From Hyperoodon ampullatus (lineage: Eukaryota > Chordata > Mammalia > Artiodactyla > Ziphiidae): 64,000 nt of DNA. The notes under the pieces were generated by a model. The model made no database searches, was not told the DNA's origin, and saw only the letters and a program-made list of their open reading frames with translations. Both the position numbers and the translations under genes were made by a program. Every line of letters begins with the position of its first letter. The first letter of the stretch is position 1. Below are positions 11,250-24,251 of the stretch, piece by piece. The stretch is taken from the NCBI GenBank assembly GCA_949752795.1, contig OX457068.1, positions 54,588,516 through 54,652,515 on the forward strand, written 5' to 3'.

Positions 11250-12150
11250 CTTTTCCACTTAGAGAAGTCCCTTTAACATTTGTTATAATGCTGGTTTAGT
11301 GGTGCTGAACTCTTTTAGCTTTTGTTTGTCTATAAGACTATTTATCTCTACTTCAAATCTGAATGAAAGCCTTGCCAAGTAGATTACTCATAGTTGTAGG
11401 GGATTTTTTCTTTCATCACTTTGAATATATTGTGTCACTCCCATCTAGCCTGCAGTTTTTGATAAAAACGTCTGCTGATGGTCCAATGGCAGTTCCCTTG
11501 TATTTAGCTAGTTTTTTTTTTTTTCTCTTGCTGCTTTTAAGATTACCTCTTTATCTTGAATTTTTCCATTTTAATTAAAATTTGCCTTGGTGTGGACCTC
11601 CTTGGGTTTATCTTGTTTGGGAATCTCTGTGTTTCCTGGACCTGGATGTCTGTTTCCTTCTCCAGGTTAGAGAAGTTCTTCAAATATATTTTCTCTGCCT
11701 TTCTCTCTTCCCCCTTCTGGAAACCCTATAATAATAAAAAAAAAGTTAGTATGCTTGATGCTGCCCCAGTGATTTCTTAAACTATCCTCATTAAAAAGAA
11801 AAAAAATTATATATATATTCTTCCTTTTTTCTGTTCAGTTTAGGTGATTTTCACTACTCTACTTGTCTTCCAGTTTGCTGATCCATTCCTCTGTATCATC
11901 TAATCTACTGTTGATTCCTTCTAGTGTGTGTGTGTGTTTTAATTTCAATCATTTTATTCTTCAGCTCTGTTTGGTTCTTCCTTATATTTTCTAACCCTTT
12001 TTAAACTTCTCACTGAGCCCAGCCATTTTTCTCCCGAGTTTGTTAAGAATCTTTATAATCATTACCTTGAACTCTTTTTTGAGTAGATTGCTTATCTCCA
12101 CTTCGTTTAGTTCTTTTGGTGGGGTTCTCTCTCATTCTTTCATTAGGAAC
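11250..12150 (-). pseudogene. L1 C ORF1 remains
   Basis: On the minus strand, sequence around 12050-12120 reads like the ORF1 N-terminal region (a LNEVEISNLLKKEFKVM-type string). Around 11270-11420 it resembles the ORF1 C-terminal end before ORF2. No continuous frame remains. Boundaries are approximate. Confidence 0.6.
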
Positions 12151-13172
12151 ATACTCCTCTGTTTCCTCATTTTGTCTAATTCTCTGTGTATTTCTATGTA
12201 TTAGGTAGGTCAATTACATTTCCTGATCTTAGAGAAGTGGCCTTATACTGGAGATGTCCTGTGGTGCACAGAAGTTCATTCCCCTTTGGTCATCAGAGCT
12301 ATATGCTCTGGGGCACTCCTGTGGGCTGCATGGACCCTTATGTTGTGGTGGGTCTGACTACTTTGTGTGTGCAGAAAGGAAGGTCTGGCCACTGACCTCA
12401 TTGTCTGCCAAGTCTGCCTCATGAGTTGACTGCTGGCACACTGGTGGCTGGGCTGGGTCCATGGTGTCTGACAGCAGGCCTCAAGTGTTCCTGGGGCTGA
12501 TGCTAGCCCACTGGTGGTCAGAGAAGTCCCCAATACTAATTGGCTAGAGAAAGCACTCCAAAATGGTTCTGGCCAAGAGGACACCAGTGTCCTTGTGGTA
12601 GAATGAGCTTCTAAATGGCTGCCACCAACATTTATGTCCCCAGAGGAGTCCCAGTGACATTTTCCTTCTTCAGGAGGCTATCCAAGATCAGCAAGTGTGT
12701 CTTACCCAGGCTCCTTTCAAATTATTGCCTTTGTGCTAGGACTTGGAGTGTGTCAGAGTTTGTGCACACTCTTTAAAATTAGTCTTTCTTTCCTACAACC
12801 CTCCAGCTTTCCCATATGCAAGCCCCACTGCCTTTCAAAGCAAAGTATTCTGGTAGCTTCTCTTCCCACTGCAGGACCCCAGGGTGGTGCTGAGACCTTT
12901 CACTCCTCAGGGAGCACTTCTGCTATTATGATCATTCTCCCAATTTTAGGTCACCTACATAGGAGTGTGGATCTTGACTATACTGCATCTCAACCTCCAA
13001 CATATTTCCTTGTGGTTCCTTCTTTATATCTTTTGTTGTGGGTAATATTTTCTGCCAATCTTTAGGTCATCCTCATAAATAGTAATTCTGTGAATAGTTA
13101 TAATTTTGCTGTGCCCATGTCAAGGGGTAAGCTCAGGGTTTACCTACTCTGCTATCTTGGCCACACCTCTCT
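12151..13172 (-). promoter_or_regulatory. 5'UTR remains of L1 C
   Basis: Higher GC than the flanks, with the L1-type start GGCCAAGATAGCAGAGTAGG on the minus strand at about 13144-13162. Open frames here (for example 12276-12584 minus and 12697-13065 plus) show no recognisable protein and are taken as chance. Confidence 0.55.
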
Positions 13173-13813
13173 GTCACTGTCATTTTACTGTACTTTGTTT
13201 AATTTCCTCTATGTTGTTGAGAATATTAAGAGTTTGTTTAATTATTTTAATGCAAACTTATAATTCTTGTGGCTGAACACACAGTTTCAACTTTTATTAT
13301 GTGCATTTGTTTCTCAGTTGTTTAAATCCATTGATTTCAGTTCAATCTTTTTATTCAACACTACTGAATACTTAGCATTGTGGTAAGCTGCGATAGTGAT
13401 GCTGAAGTAAAATGGATGATTTCTATTCAGTGGATGCTTACAATCTAGTTGCCTTGAAAAAGTCTGTCTCTATTAGTGTTTGCTTGGAGAGCTGCCCTCA
13501 GACATACAAGTCAGGATAACAGAGTAAGTAATCAACTTGTGATCTCCAGAATGCATTTCACCTGTTTTTTGGAGAATCATGAAATTAATACTTCTTGTTA
13601 ATTCTATCATTAATAAAAACAATGCTCCTTTAGTGCATGTAGGGATTTATGGATAAGAAAATATTTTCACATATTTCACTTGTTTGTGCCTACTTGGGTG
13701 GCCTTTTGGATAGAGGGTCACTGGACGTTTCTAGGCCTTGTTCTTGTCCCTACCTGCATCTTGGGACACATGCATGAGGCTGTATGAATCACGGGTGTGG
13801 AAAAAGGTGTTTC
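13173..13813. other. Unassigned AT-rich sequence with a possible old repeat
   Basis: No gene is visible. Around 13365-13450 the text (actgaatacttagcattgtggtaagctg, then gatgcttacaatctagttgcc) resembles a common ancient LINE/SINE-derived motif in mammals, too diverged to name securely. Confidence 0.4.
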
Positions 13814-13827
13814 AATAGTTTACAGGA
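13814..13827. repeat. Target-site duplication of the CHR-1 SINE, left copy
   Basis: aatagtttacagga, matched by aatagtttcagga at 14154-14166 with one base missing. Confidence 0.75.
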
Positions 13828-14153
13828 GGGCTTCCTTGGTGGAGCAGTGGTTGAGAGTCTGTCTGCCAATTCAGAGGACACAGGCTCTAGCCCTGGTCTG
13901 GGAGGATCCCACATGCTTTGGAGCAGCTAAGCCCATGTGCCACAACTTCTGAGCCTGCACGCTAGAGCCCATAAGCCACAACTACTTAGCCTGCATGCCA
14001 CAACTACTGAAGCCTGTGTGCCTAGAGCCCATGCTCCACAACAAGAGAAGCCACTGCAATGAGGGGTGGCCCCCATTCACAACTGGAGAGGACCCATGCG
14101 CAGCAGCAAAGACCCAACACAGCCATAAATAAATAAATAAATTTATTTAAAAA
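13828..14153 (+). mobile_element. CHR-1-type tRNA-derived SINE
   Basis: Begins gggcttccttggtggagcagtgg, the tRNA-like head with the A box, and continues into the repeated 'gccacaactactgagcctg' body seen in CHR-1 SINEs of whales and ruminants. It ends in an AAAT-rich tail. At ~325 bp it is longer than the three CHR-2-like copies here. Flanked by a near-perfect duplication. Such SINEs are Pol III transcripts moved by L1 machinery. Confidence 0.85.
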
Positions 14154-14166
14154 AATAGTTTCAGGA
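14154..14166. repeat. Target-site duplication of the CHR-1 SINE, right copy
   Basis: aatagtttcagga, following the A-rich tail; partner of 13814-13827. Confidence 0.75.
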
Positions 14167-15383
14167 AAGAGTTTAGGGTTTCAAATGACAGTACACCCCC
14201 CTTTGTAAATGATGCATTTAACTTATTCAGCATACTTCCACATCCTTTCTCCCATTTGATCCTCATAAGTTTATGTTGTCATAAAGTATATTTACATTTT
14301 ATTCATATTTACAGTTCCTCTCTCATCAAAGGGAACCAACAAAACTTCCACAGGCATTTCATATCAATTTCTTATAACCCAATACTGTCAAAATCATTGC
14401 TTCTCCTCACCTACCTCACCTACAGTTCTGTAATAATAGTTCACCATTCCAGATCCTTCCTCTGACTCTTACTCATGTATATGCATCAGTGATTCTCAGA
14501 TAATCTGTCCAAAGATGGTGCTTTTCTCTTTTCTCTTTTAGTGAGAAATTTAAAGCTTTTCTTCCTACTTGTAACTTGAAAACTTTCTATTTTTAAAAAA
14601 TAATGTTTGCTAGTTAATTGTAAGCTTAAAATAAAGTGCTATGTGGGGACTAAGTATGAATTTATTTTCCAATGGACAGGCACAGCCTTTCCTGACATGG
14701 AAATTTCTTTAGCTAGATACAGTATCTCTACTGTGTTTAATTTATTTTGCTTCCATCAACCTTAAAGAACTTTGTTTTTCAATATCATTTCTCCTGGTGA
14801 GAACATAACCATTCTATCAGGGATAGAGTGACTCCTAGGTATTATCCTTTTCCATCTTCAGTTAAAACACAAAATATTAAATATTAAATAATTCTGAATC
14901 TTATGCTTTTTCCTTTTTTCCTGTAGGTGATCCATATGATGTTTTCTAAATGTATCCCAGTGTTCCATGGAGCCATACATATTAGATGTACCTTTTATGA
15001 ACTACACTAAAACAAATGGAGTCATGATATCCATTTTTAAAATGGCAAATTCCATTGACACCATGTACAATATTATTACATAATATCTCTAGATGGTTTT
15101 CTATTTATGCTTTACTCTTTAAGCTTAATTTCTCAACTTTTATTTACAATTTTATATTTGAAAATATATCCAAGACGTTCTGATTCACCATACATACACT
15201 ATTTTGCCTTAAGTCCCACGCATATATTCTATTCTCTTCTTCCTATTCCTCTTCCTTCTTCTCTTCATTTTCCCCTCTTTTCTGTTATGTTTTTTCTATT
15301 ATGAGACTCTGCCTTTATTCTCCCTCCTCTTTACTTTGTTTATCACTTTATCATTGTTACATGGTGATTTCTTTTCCTCTACA
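14167..15383. other. Unassigned AT-rich sequence
   Basis: No gene, RNA or recognisable repeat seen. Short open frames (for example 14256-14465 and 15107-15304) have no family resemblance and are typical of T-rich sequence. Confidence 0.5.
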
Positions 15384-15565
15384 CAGTGATTCTCAACTGG
15401 GAACAGTTTTGTCCTCATTGACATTTGGTGATGTCTAGTGACACTTTTGGTTGTCACAACTAGAAGAGGGGTGCTACTGGAATATAATGTATAAGACAAG
15501 GGAGTGCCCACAACAAAGAATTATCCAGTTCAAAATGTCAGTAATGCCAAGATTGAGAAATACAT
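15384..15565 (+). mobile_element. MER5A-type nonautonomous DNA transposon (hAT-Charlie)
   Basis: Starts cagtgattctcaactggg and ends with cgttttgagaaa-like inverted ends (gattgagaaat). The middle includes gacatttggtgatgtctag, ttggttgtcacaactag and ccacaacaaagaattatcc, all hallmark MER5A words. It is nearly full length for the ~190-bp family. The family predates placental mammals, so it carries no lineage information. Confidence 0.88.
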
Positions 15566-17504
15566 CTTTACTCTTACCACCGTTTTAGTGCCATATCCAT
15601 AAACCGCAGCTGTTTCTACCTATACCACACTGTTCCTTTTTAAACATTTTCACTGTAGTTTTCTCAAATGTAGCATTTATTTGCTGAGTGTTTTTACAGA
15701 CAGCACATAAAATAAAAGCTTCCATAAAACATTCATCTTGGTATAGAGGTTTTATATTTAAATATCATATCTGTTGTCTTGAACCTATTCAGATACTGAT
15801 TTCTAATGGTGATCAAGCTACTGATTGTTGGTATGGGACATAAAAGAGGCCTGTCACATGATAAAATAAATGTGAAAAAGTAAAATGAAGAGTTTAGAAA
15901 ATTCATTCTTAGCCTCTGATGCACTACCTTTGCCCCTGAGTTATGGAAGCTCACATGCTGTTATTTTGGGGGGATAAACCTGTCTCTCTCCCTAACTGTA
16001 AGATGGCTTTGAGCCCTAGATTTCATTTATCTTTTCATCCTCTGACTGAGTAGGACTTTACAGTAATAAATCTGAATAAATATGTTTTAAAATAACATAC
16101 CATCATCATCTCTGACTCATTCATATTGTGACTTAATCTCTTTCCCAGTAAACTACTGATTATGGCGTGGGATATTTTACATGAGCTCACCTGACACATC
16201 ATACATTTACAAGGTTTTAATGAGAAAATTATATAGCAAAATAAAATCTTGTCTTTTTTCAAATAAATATCCATATCCCTTCCCTCTTTTACAGTCCCCC
16301 ATGATTTATCTTGGGACCAATAGACATTTTCCTCTTCTTTTTGACTTACCATTGGGTCTTCTCAGCATTTCCAGAACTTTTATTAGTGTTTGTGGTCTCC
16401 AATCTCTAACACTTTCTTCACTGTAAAATATAATTGTTAATCTGTTTATTTTAATGTCCTGGTCATTTCATTTTTTCCCACGTACAGCTGCAAAGAAGAA
16501 TTCAAAATTTTTCTCGATGTTGTTTCAAAAAATTAAAAAAATATCATCAAATCAGCAGCACTTTCCCTTGACCAACAACATAATATTTGATTTTCAGTGA
16601 TGACTTTTAAAATTTCTCAGGTAGGTTTTCTAGTATGAATGCATAATTTTATCATTTTCCATAAAGATTTTTCTTCCTTCTATAAATACACTCTTTCAAC
16701 AATATCTTAACCTAAGAACTTCTTATCTCAAAACCAACAATCCTCTATTCTATTATGATTGCTTTCTCTGAGCCTTTAGTGGATTTGTTTTTTCTTTTCT
16801 TGCTTTTTCCTTCTTTTTAAATCTTGACCCTATCTACACAAATTTCCCTCATTCTTTCCTGTTTTTTCCCCTCATCTATGTTTTATTTGTACTTTCTGTG
16901 TAATAGTTCTATATTTTGGAATATTTACTTTGTTCATTAAAATCTCTGTTTTAATCCCTCTCTTTCGCACGTTTCTTCTACATTCAACACAAACTTATTT
17001 AAGCATCTTCTGACTTCCTAAAAAAAAAAAAGCAATTATAAAATACCATAGCTTTCATTTTAAATTATAAAATATTATAGGCATTGTTTATTTTTAACTC
17101 AAAAATCATTCCCTTCTTTTCCCCCCTTAATGATAGAATCTGTCTTCCAAAATAGTACAGAAAATGCCAAATGCTTGCTGTCCCAATCTTCAGATCTTCA
17201 TTACAGCTAAGGATGTTTCATAAGTCATTTCTAGCCAAAAATGGATATGAGGGAGTCAGCTTAGAAGATTCTGGAAAAGACCATCTTTTATAAAAACAAG
17301 AGAGAGATTTGAAGAACCCCTTCTCACAGTCACTGTTCTCCTAGTCTTGGACATTATCTTATGAAGAAATGATGCTTGGGACTAGTGATTCCTTGGCCAC
17401 AAGGAGATTTTGTGCTCCAGACCAGCAAGATACAGTGGTGTGAAAAATACTTGGTTCTTAGTGACATTGTTATGCCTCAGAACAAATAATTTATGATGGT
17501 ACTT
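15566..17504. other. Unassigned AT-rich sequence
   Basis: About 1.9 kb with no gene or clear repeat. The 105-codon frame at 16035-16352 (minus) and others show no domain and no neighbouring exons that I can recognise. Confidence 0.5.
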
Positions 17505-17750
17505 ATGATGCTGGTGATAATGGCTGAAGATTTTTGGAGGGTTTACTAAATGCCAAGCATTTTATACTCTTTACACATATTAACTAATTCTATACATAAC
17601 CCTAAATGCTTTTAAGATCTATTTTCCAAATTTTACATCAGAGGAAAGTAAAGAACAAAGGGGTTAAGTAGTCTGCCCATGGTCACAGAGCTAGTCAGTG
17701 GCACAGCTGGAATCTGAGCACTGACAGGTTGGCTCCATCATTTATATGCA
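17505..17750 (+). mobile_element. MIR SINE
   Basis: Contains the ancient MIR core: ctaaatgccaagcatttta, then ttaagtagtctgcccatggtcacagagctagtcagtggcacagctgg. Well preserved over ~245 bp. Confidence 0.9.
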
Positions 17751-18364
17751 TACCATTAAGTTATACTTTCTCATGAATCCAGGAATCATCTGCTCCAGAC
17801 TTTGTAGTATGTGAGATAATTGTGTCTAACCTGTTTAAAACATTGTCACCTAACATTCTTCTTCTAAATGGAAGCTCCTTAACACAATGGTTCTTCAGTC
17901 TGTTGCAGACATCGGTTGTCCTAATCTACACCTCTTAACTAATTAATTTGTCTATTGGAAATTATATTCCCTAATGTAGTTTGTATAAATGAACCATCTT
18001 AAATTCTGTCTTCCTACACCTTTCGGTTATGTGCACTGTCTGCTACTCACCCATTCCTCTACTATTCCTCCTTCTGTTACCCAGTTCCATCTACTTTTGT
18101 ATAATTGTTATTTTCTTTGTCACTGCTATACGTTAATATATTGAATATTTCCCTTGTTTCCTTATTCTTAAAGAAGTTCAGGCCAACTATCTCTTTGGGA
18201 GGAAAATTGGAGGGGGTTCTCTCTCCATTGCCAGCTCTTTCCAGATTCTTACATTTCTTTGTCTCTGACTACTCTGCCTTTTCTCCCATCTTTCACTTCA
18301 CAACTTCATCCTCATTACCCTTCCATTTTCTGAAACTCTCATCAACTATTTTTAATAGCATATT
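17751..18364. other. Unassigned AT-rich sequence
   Basis: No gene seen. A 121-codon frame at 18105-18470 runs into the L2 tail below and has no family resemblance. Confidence 0.45.
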
Positions 18365-18505
18365 ATTACTGAATGGTGAGGTCCTTAAATGCGGGGACTA
18401 TCTTATATACTTATTTCTTTGTTATTTAAGGGGGAAAGTTTGCATCCCTAGAGAACCCAACACATGCTAGGAGCTCAGTGGCACCCATTAAAAGGAAAAA
18501 CAAAT
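18365..18505 (+). mobile_element. L2 LINE 3' tail
   Basis: Matches the L2 3' end pattern 'gaatggtgaggtccttaaatgcggggactatctt' ... 'cccaacacatgctaggagctcagtggcac'. Strongly diverged. Confidence 0.6.
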
Positions 18506-19369
18506 GAGTGACTGTGTTAACAAGACTTTGAGAAATTTTCCTGCATTAATTTCTGCAGATACTACCAACACAAAGACTCTTTCTCTCCCATGCAGAGTCC
18601 TAGAGTCTATCTGTCATCCTGGGTTCTTTCTTATTATTTCACTTTCTTGTGCAGTTTGGATAGATGTGTCCTTTTTGTCCCCAGAAGCAATCCAGAGTTA
18701 CCTTTAAAAATGGTACTTATTCTCTGGACCTAAAATATTTTACCTGATTGTACCTTTTACTTAAGTGGTTTCCTGAGCTTCATCAATAGCTGAAATTTAG
18801 ATGTGCTCTGTGCAGCTATAATTCTTCTCAGTTCTTAAACGAAAAGTTCCCAGAGGCACTGCTTCATCCTCAAGCGAGTGAAGAGGGTCTTTAGCCTTAG
18901 CCTATTAGTAGAATCATCACAAAGTTCTCTGAACAGTATTGGTCCTTTTTACTTCTAATGCCATCTCTATAATAAATTCAATTTATCTTCTCATCTAATG
19001 CTCATATCAAACTTCTTGTGTCCTAGATTTTGAATTACAGCAAGTATGTCCCTTGGTATATCCAATAGAATTAATAATCAGGGTCTCCACCATGTGATCT
19101 CTTGCCAGGCCTATGCCCTCATCTCTGGTGTTACTGTTTTCCACAAATCTTCTCACAAAATGATTCCTCCCCCTGCCAAATATATTTATAATACATATGC
19201 TGATCTTCTCTTCTTCCTCTTCCTCTTTTAAAGGACACTTATAAAGCCTGCTTTCTTTCTCTTTCTACACTGTCATCTTTTACTTTCTCTCTCATCCCAA
19301 TTATTTGGATTTTCTCTGTGTTTTCTCTAGTATTATCAATATTTTTACTATGTAATAATGATGATTAAT
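18506..19369. other. Unassigned sequence
   Basis: No gene or clear repeat. Open frames 18504-18707 and 19046-19231 show no known protein. Confidence 0.45.
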
Positions 19370-19650
19370 GTTGTTACTGCTATGCATGAAAAACCTATGA
19401 TAAGCCAGGAACTCTTCCTGGTATGTATATATTTGTGTGTTTGTGTATTTTAAAACTCATAATAGCTAAATAACTTTTTTAAATGAGAAAACTGAGACAA
19501 TTTTTAAGTAAGTGGCTCAGGATCACATCTGATGATAAATATGTGTGAATGTATGTATTTTATTTAACTGTCATATATATGTACCTTATAACTCACTAAT
19601 GAGATGTGCTATTATTATTATTTTTTTAATGAGGTAACTGAGGTTAGGTG
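19370..19650 (+). mobile_element. MIR-related fragments
   Basis: The first part (to about 19545) shows gataagccaggaactcttcctgg, then aatgagaaaactgagac and ggctcaggatcaca. A second decayed core follows near 19600-19645 (atgaggtaactgaggttagg). Possibly one MIR with an insertion or two copies. Confidence 0.65.
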
Positions 19651-22214
19651 ATATTGAGAACATTGACCTGTAGACAGCATACTGAACACTGGATAAATGC
19701 AAACATATGGTCACATGGAGTCCAGGAAGTTTAGTTTCCATCCAAAGCTTGAAGCTACAGACAATAGACATCCATTCCTGTCTCTTGCCTTCCTCTACCC
19801 AGTATGAATTTGAAAGTCATATATGTAAACTTTCTGTTTGCTCTTGCCTGTAATTCTGAAAAGTGAAGAAATCCTACTCAGCTGTCTAGGTGAACTTTGA
19901 ACTGATACGGTGTGAGAGGCAACATAATTATACATTAGTATCTGTTATCTTAGAAGAAACTCCAAGGGTGTCTTGCCTCAAGGGTGTCACTTGCTCTGGG
20001 TTTTGGGGCAGGGGTTGTCAGATGGTATTTTAGGGGATTTAGGTGCTTCTAAATTTCCAAATAGTGACTTACCAAAAAGGCCATAGTGCAATAACAAAAT
20101 TGTACATATTCAATAGTTAAAACAGTGCAGAAAACAAAGCTGATAGAAACAAAAGATTGCAAAAAGGAAAATAGGTCTGAAAGTCAGCATGAAAGTTTCT
20201 GTATGGTTTATATTCTCATTAATAGGGGAGATGAGTGTCTGGGGTTGTGAACTTATTTATAATCTATATGGAGTCTGACTTCCACTTAACACAAACTAGC
20301 ATTCTATTAGTCCTTCATAACCATTTCTGAGATTATTTTAACCCTATATTATAAATCATTAAAAACTGTTGCTAACTGACATCATGTTAGTATATTTCTG
20401 AGACAGGAAAAATCTTGTTGTGGAATACATGCTCCAAATAAAATTTTGAGTCTAGAATTTCATCTGAAACAACATCCAGTGTGACTCATGTGAATATTTG
20501 GCACACCATGGCCCCAGTGCCTTTTGTACCATAACTTGTTTCCACTCGATTTAGAAATATCTGGATGCAACACTGACCCTGGGGCAGAGCCTGGAACACT
20601 TGTCCTGACATCTCAAAATTAGACCAGTAGTTAGTGGATGACCATCAGTACTACCCTTATACACTGGCTGCTCTGAAGGTGTCCTCTCAACTTAAGTTTC
20701 TTCATGTGGTCTTTTCAATAGAAGAGTATCTCCTAAGTGGGGTTGAGTGTGTGATATTTCTCTAAAGACTTTATCTTAATAATTAGGATTCACAAATTGC
20801 AAACTATGGTGAAGCCTTTATGGTTTTTAGCTCTTTCCCACTATAATATAGATAGGAAATTAAAAATTCAAGAAGGAGAAATTATGTATTAAAAGACACA
20901 TAAAATGTTGGTGGAAGTCTGCTCAACAGGGTTGAAGGAGCTCTTTCAGCCTTCAGGTGGTAAAATTTAATGTCATTTCTTGAACAGTTGGATAAGTTAA
21001 GCTTTTCTTCTTAAAGATTTTTGATTTCTCCAAAGTCTTCTGAATTGATTCCTATCAGAGAGGTCTGAGGAAATGGTGAAAAAAATGAACAGAGTCAAAA
21101 AGATCATCACAGCCATCTGTCAACTAGAAATTCCTGGTTATAACATGGAATGGCAATGGTGATAATATTCAGCTTGGACATAGAATATGATAGCTTCAAA
21201 GTTCATAGTAATAAGGCAGCTAGCCCAAACAACTAAAACTCTTGGGGTTGATCTACATATCTATCTATCCATCGTCTACCCATCCATCTATGCATGTATC
21301 TATTGAAGTACCTGTCTATATCCTTAATGCATTTATAAGTTGACAAGCAAGGGATTCCTAGGAATGATGAAAGATAACAATCCACAAATTCAAGAAACAA
21401 AAAGAGCATCAAGCACAAGAAACCAAAAGAACATCAAGCACAATATATAATAAGAAATCCCCTGCTAGACTCTGTCTCACTGAACTACAGAACACGAAGA
21501 TGAAGAGAAGATCAGAGGGTGAGAGTGAGGGAGAGAGAGACTATGACTACTTTCAGAGACACAAGAGTGGTAGGTGAATTCCTATCACCACCAAAGAAAA
21601 GCTAGAGAACAGGAGAAGGAGGTACTGGGGGAATATAACTCTCAAACGTCTGTTAAATGCAATGATTTGAATAGAGGAAGTCTGAGTCTAAAGTCCTTGC
21701 TTAAAACCTCAGTGCTATTATGCCTTTATTTCAGCCAAAGTCAAGCAAATATGGAACTTACTGATGAAGGAAAGAAAGATGATGACTATCATCATTGGCT
21801 GTAAACTTTAACACTGTATTTATCTTCTTTCCTCCAGAATTGACACTTCTCCCACCTTCATCATCTTTGTCTGTGCCACTTTTCTTCTCCATTTCCCTTA
21901 GTTTGGATTTTGAGTAATCATTTATTTCTATTCTTCACCATCTTCTTCATTTGCTTCAATAACTTATTAGCAATTCTTTCTCATAAGGTCAATCAGAGGT
22001 GACCTCTGTTCTTCAAGTCAACAATTACATGCCAGTCTCTATGATCATATTATTGCTAGAAAAATAAATCCCAGGAAACATATTTTATATTTCTTAGTGT
22101 CCCCACTACACACTCTTCTTCTAAAAACTGAATTTATTCTTTTAAACTGCAAAAATAAAATATAAATACATTAATTAATTAAACAGGTTTTTTTGTTTTT
22201 TTCCTCCCCAAAAA
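19651..22214. other. Unassigned AT-rich sequence
   Basis: About 2.6 kb with no gene or RNA seen. It includes a short tatc/catc low-complexity patch at 21255-21305. The 76-codon frame at 21574-21804 has no recognisable features. Confidence 0.5.
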
Positions 22215-22390
22215 ATGCTTTCAGGGTCATTACCTAACATGATCCTCATAATGATCTTGTGAACTAGATATTACCTTTATTCTCATTTTATAGGTGAAAA
22301 CATTGATTTTATAGAGTTACATGATTATCCAATTCACACAATCATTGAATTAAAGCTAAAACCTAAGCCATTGAGTAAAAGTTCCATGTA
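22215..22390 (+). mobile_element. MIR SINE
   Basis: Decayed MIR core: gatcctcataatgatcttgtgaactagatatta, cattttataggtgaaaaca, then the agagttacatgattatcc region. Confidence 0.65.
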
Positions 22391-23679
22391 CATTTTAATT
22401 TACCAGTGAAACCCCTCCTATCATACCTAATTTATGTTCAAGGAGTTAGTTTTCTAAGGGACAATCAATATAGAAAGCCTGAGAATTATCCAAGGGGAAC
22501 ACTGCAAGTTTCAGTAGCTTCTTCAGAAACTTAGAAATGGAACTAGTAAAGATATTACTACTATGGATCTCCCCATCCTGAGTTATAAATGCAACAAGCT
22601 GATTATTATGATGATACTTCATTCTAATAAGAACTGAAATAGGACAATGAAATCATGATACTTAGCACTTATATAGCACTATTCATCTTCTGAGTTCTTT
22701 ACAAAACAGTAATTAATTAAAGGAGGGCAACAGAGAGTTCGCTGATCCGGTGCTGCACACATAAAAACAACTCCTTCAGAATTAAGATGCAGAAGGAAAG
22801 TGCCTACTTGAGATCCAGACTGAAACTGCAGGAGGTGTGGTAGTGAGGGGTGAGAGGACATTTTAGGAAACCAAAACCTCTCCTCCTCCTGAGTTGTCGA
22901 TATAATCAACCTTTGAAACCAGTCTGCTGCCACATGAATTATAAGGGAATTTCAAATAGGGCAGGAAATGGAAACTAGTGGAGTGAAAGGAAAGATCAGA
23001 TAAGAAAATGCAACTCTATGTTGAATTCCACTGTAAGCACATAGTCCTTAAGTTGACAAAAATAATGATTTGATTATCAAAGAAGGAAAATGTGCAGCTC
23101 ATCTGCCTTTGTATTACCTAAAGTTTCTCCCTTGAATCTATTGTTTAGCAAAATGTGTCCTGGTGGCTAAATAAGGATGCTGATTGCTCTCATTTTAGGA
23201 AGATGTATAGGAAGAGGTGGGGACAAAGAAATAGAAAAAGAAAAAAAAATCGACCTCAGCCTCATAAGATTTTCCCTTTCCTTTGATTCAGATTACTCCA
23301 AAAAGTAGTTGTGAGGTCAGGTTACTGGTCCTGTGTCTACAGAATTACTAAAGGACACTCATTCCTCATCACACTCTTAACAAAATAGAAGGAGGCTCCT
23401 GATATTTGGCATTTATAAAAAGATATGCCTTTTTTTTTTCTCTCTTCTCGACCACTTGAATTTGGTTTTATGTATTTATCTTCTTGGTTCAATTGCAGAG
23501 GCATCATAAAAATACTAAAACACAATCAAAATTCTCACCTCTGTTCCACAACTTGCTGGTCATTAGTAGGAATTCTGGTAGTGAGTGACAGTGCCTTTGC
23601 TTCCACAACTGTTATGGAAAAATGGGACTTTTGTACTGGAACTTTTGGCTCTCTGTACAGGTCTGAGCAACTAAGACCC
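22391..23679. other. Unassigned sequence
   Basis: No gene seen. The 84-codon minus frame at 22679-22933 and the frames near 23425-23688 show no family resemblance. A short MIR-like patch may lie at 22650-22700. Confidence 0.45.
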
Positions 23680-23800
23680 ACAATCTAGTTCAAATCCTAG
23701 CTTGGTAATTTACTAACTGTATGATGATAGTAGACAGATATCCTGATTTTTTGATATTCAATTTCTCCACTTGCAAAGTGGAAGCAGGGTTTCATTTGAT
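23680..23800 (+). mobile_element. MIR SINE, tRNA-like 5' half
   Basis: agttcaaatcctagcttggtaatttactaactgtatgatgatag, then caatttctccacttgcaaagtgg, follow the MIR 5' half (B-box region then 'cctcatctgtaaaatggg'). Confidence 0.7.
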
Positions 23801-24239
23801 CATGACATTTATTTAAAGCTCTGCGTTAGATGTGACAGTACAAAAATGGAGGACACAATTTCTCCTTTTTAGGGGCTCACAATTTGGTGGAAATGACAAA
23901 TAAATAAACACATCAAAATATGGTTCAGTAAACTGCTGGGTTCTACAGAAGCTCAGAGGAGGGAACTCTGAACTGAAATAGGAGGTGAGGGAATGATATG
24001 ATGATAAATATTTATCAATTAACCATGTGGACAAGTAGTGCATACATTTATATACAAACATGCATTTATTATGAATCTCCCTGATACAAAATTGTACAGT
24101 AAAACCATAAGAAAGTAATACAATATACAATATTTAACAAAAATTCCATAGAATCCATTGATTCTAAGGGGAGCAGAACATGCCTTGCCCTCCCCAAAAT
24201 ATACCTCTTTGTCATAAGGATTACCTTGAGATGTCTATT
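23801..24239. other. Unassigned sequence upstream of L1 D
   Basis: The part at 23850-23980 (ggggctcacaatttggtggaaatgac) resembles a common ancient LINE-derived motif. No gene. The 105-codon minus frame at 23813-24130 has no support. Confidence 0.4.
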
Positions 24240-24251
24240 AAGAAACTGCAG
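24240..24251. repeat. Probable target-site duplication of L1 D, left copy
   Basis: aagaaactgcag; the sequence after the A-rich tail (28622-28633) reads aagaaactccag, 11 of 12 matching. Confidence 0.65.

Larger units (their letters stand above)
7828..13172 (-). mobile_element. Old L1 (element C), main part: ORF2, ORF1 and 5'UTR
   Basis: Continues the L1 of 1-693 in the same orientation. Read from its 5' end (about 13172, starting GAGAGGTGTGGCCAAGATAGC), it has a 5'UTR to about 12150, ORF1 remains to about 11250, and ORF2 remains from about 10790 down through the insertion site. It is more diverged than A, with many stops and expanded simple repeats inside it (10166, 10884). It is the host of element A. 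The 5' boundary is a judgement from the typical L1 start sequence. Confidence 0.85.

Noticed and set aside
12697..13065. 122-codon plus-strand frame
   Set aside because: Lies antisense in the 5'UTR of old L1 C, with no counterpart seen in other L1 copies.
18105..18470. 121-codon plus-strand frame
   Set aside because: No recognisable protein; T-rich, hydrophobic composition typical of chance frames; overlaps an L2 tail.
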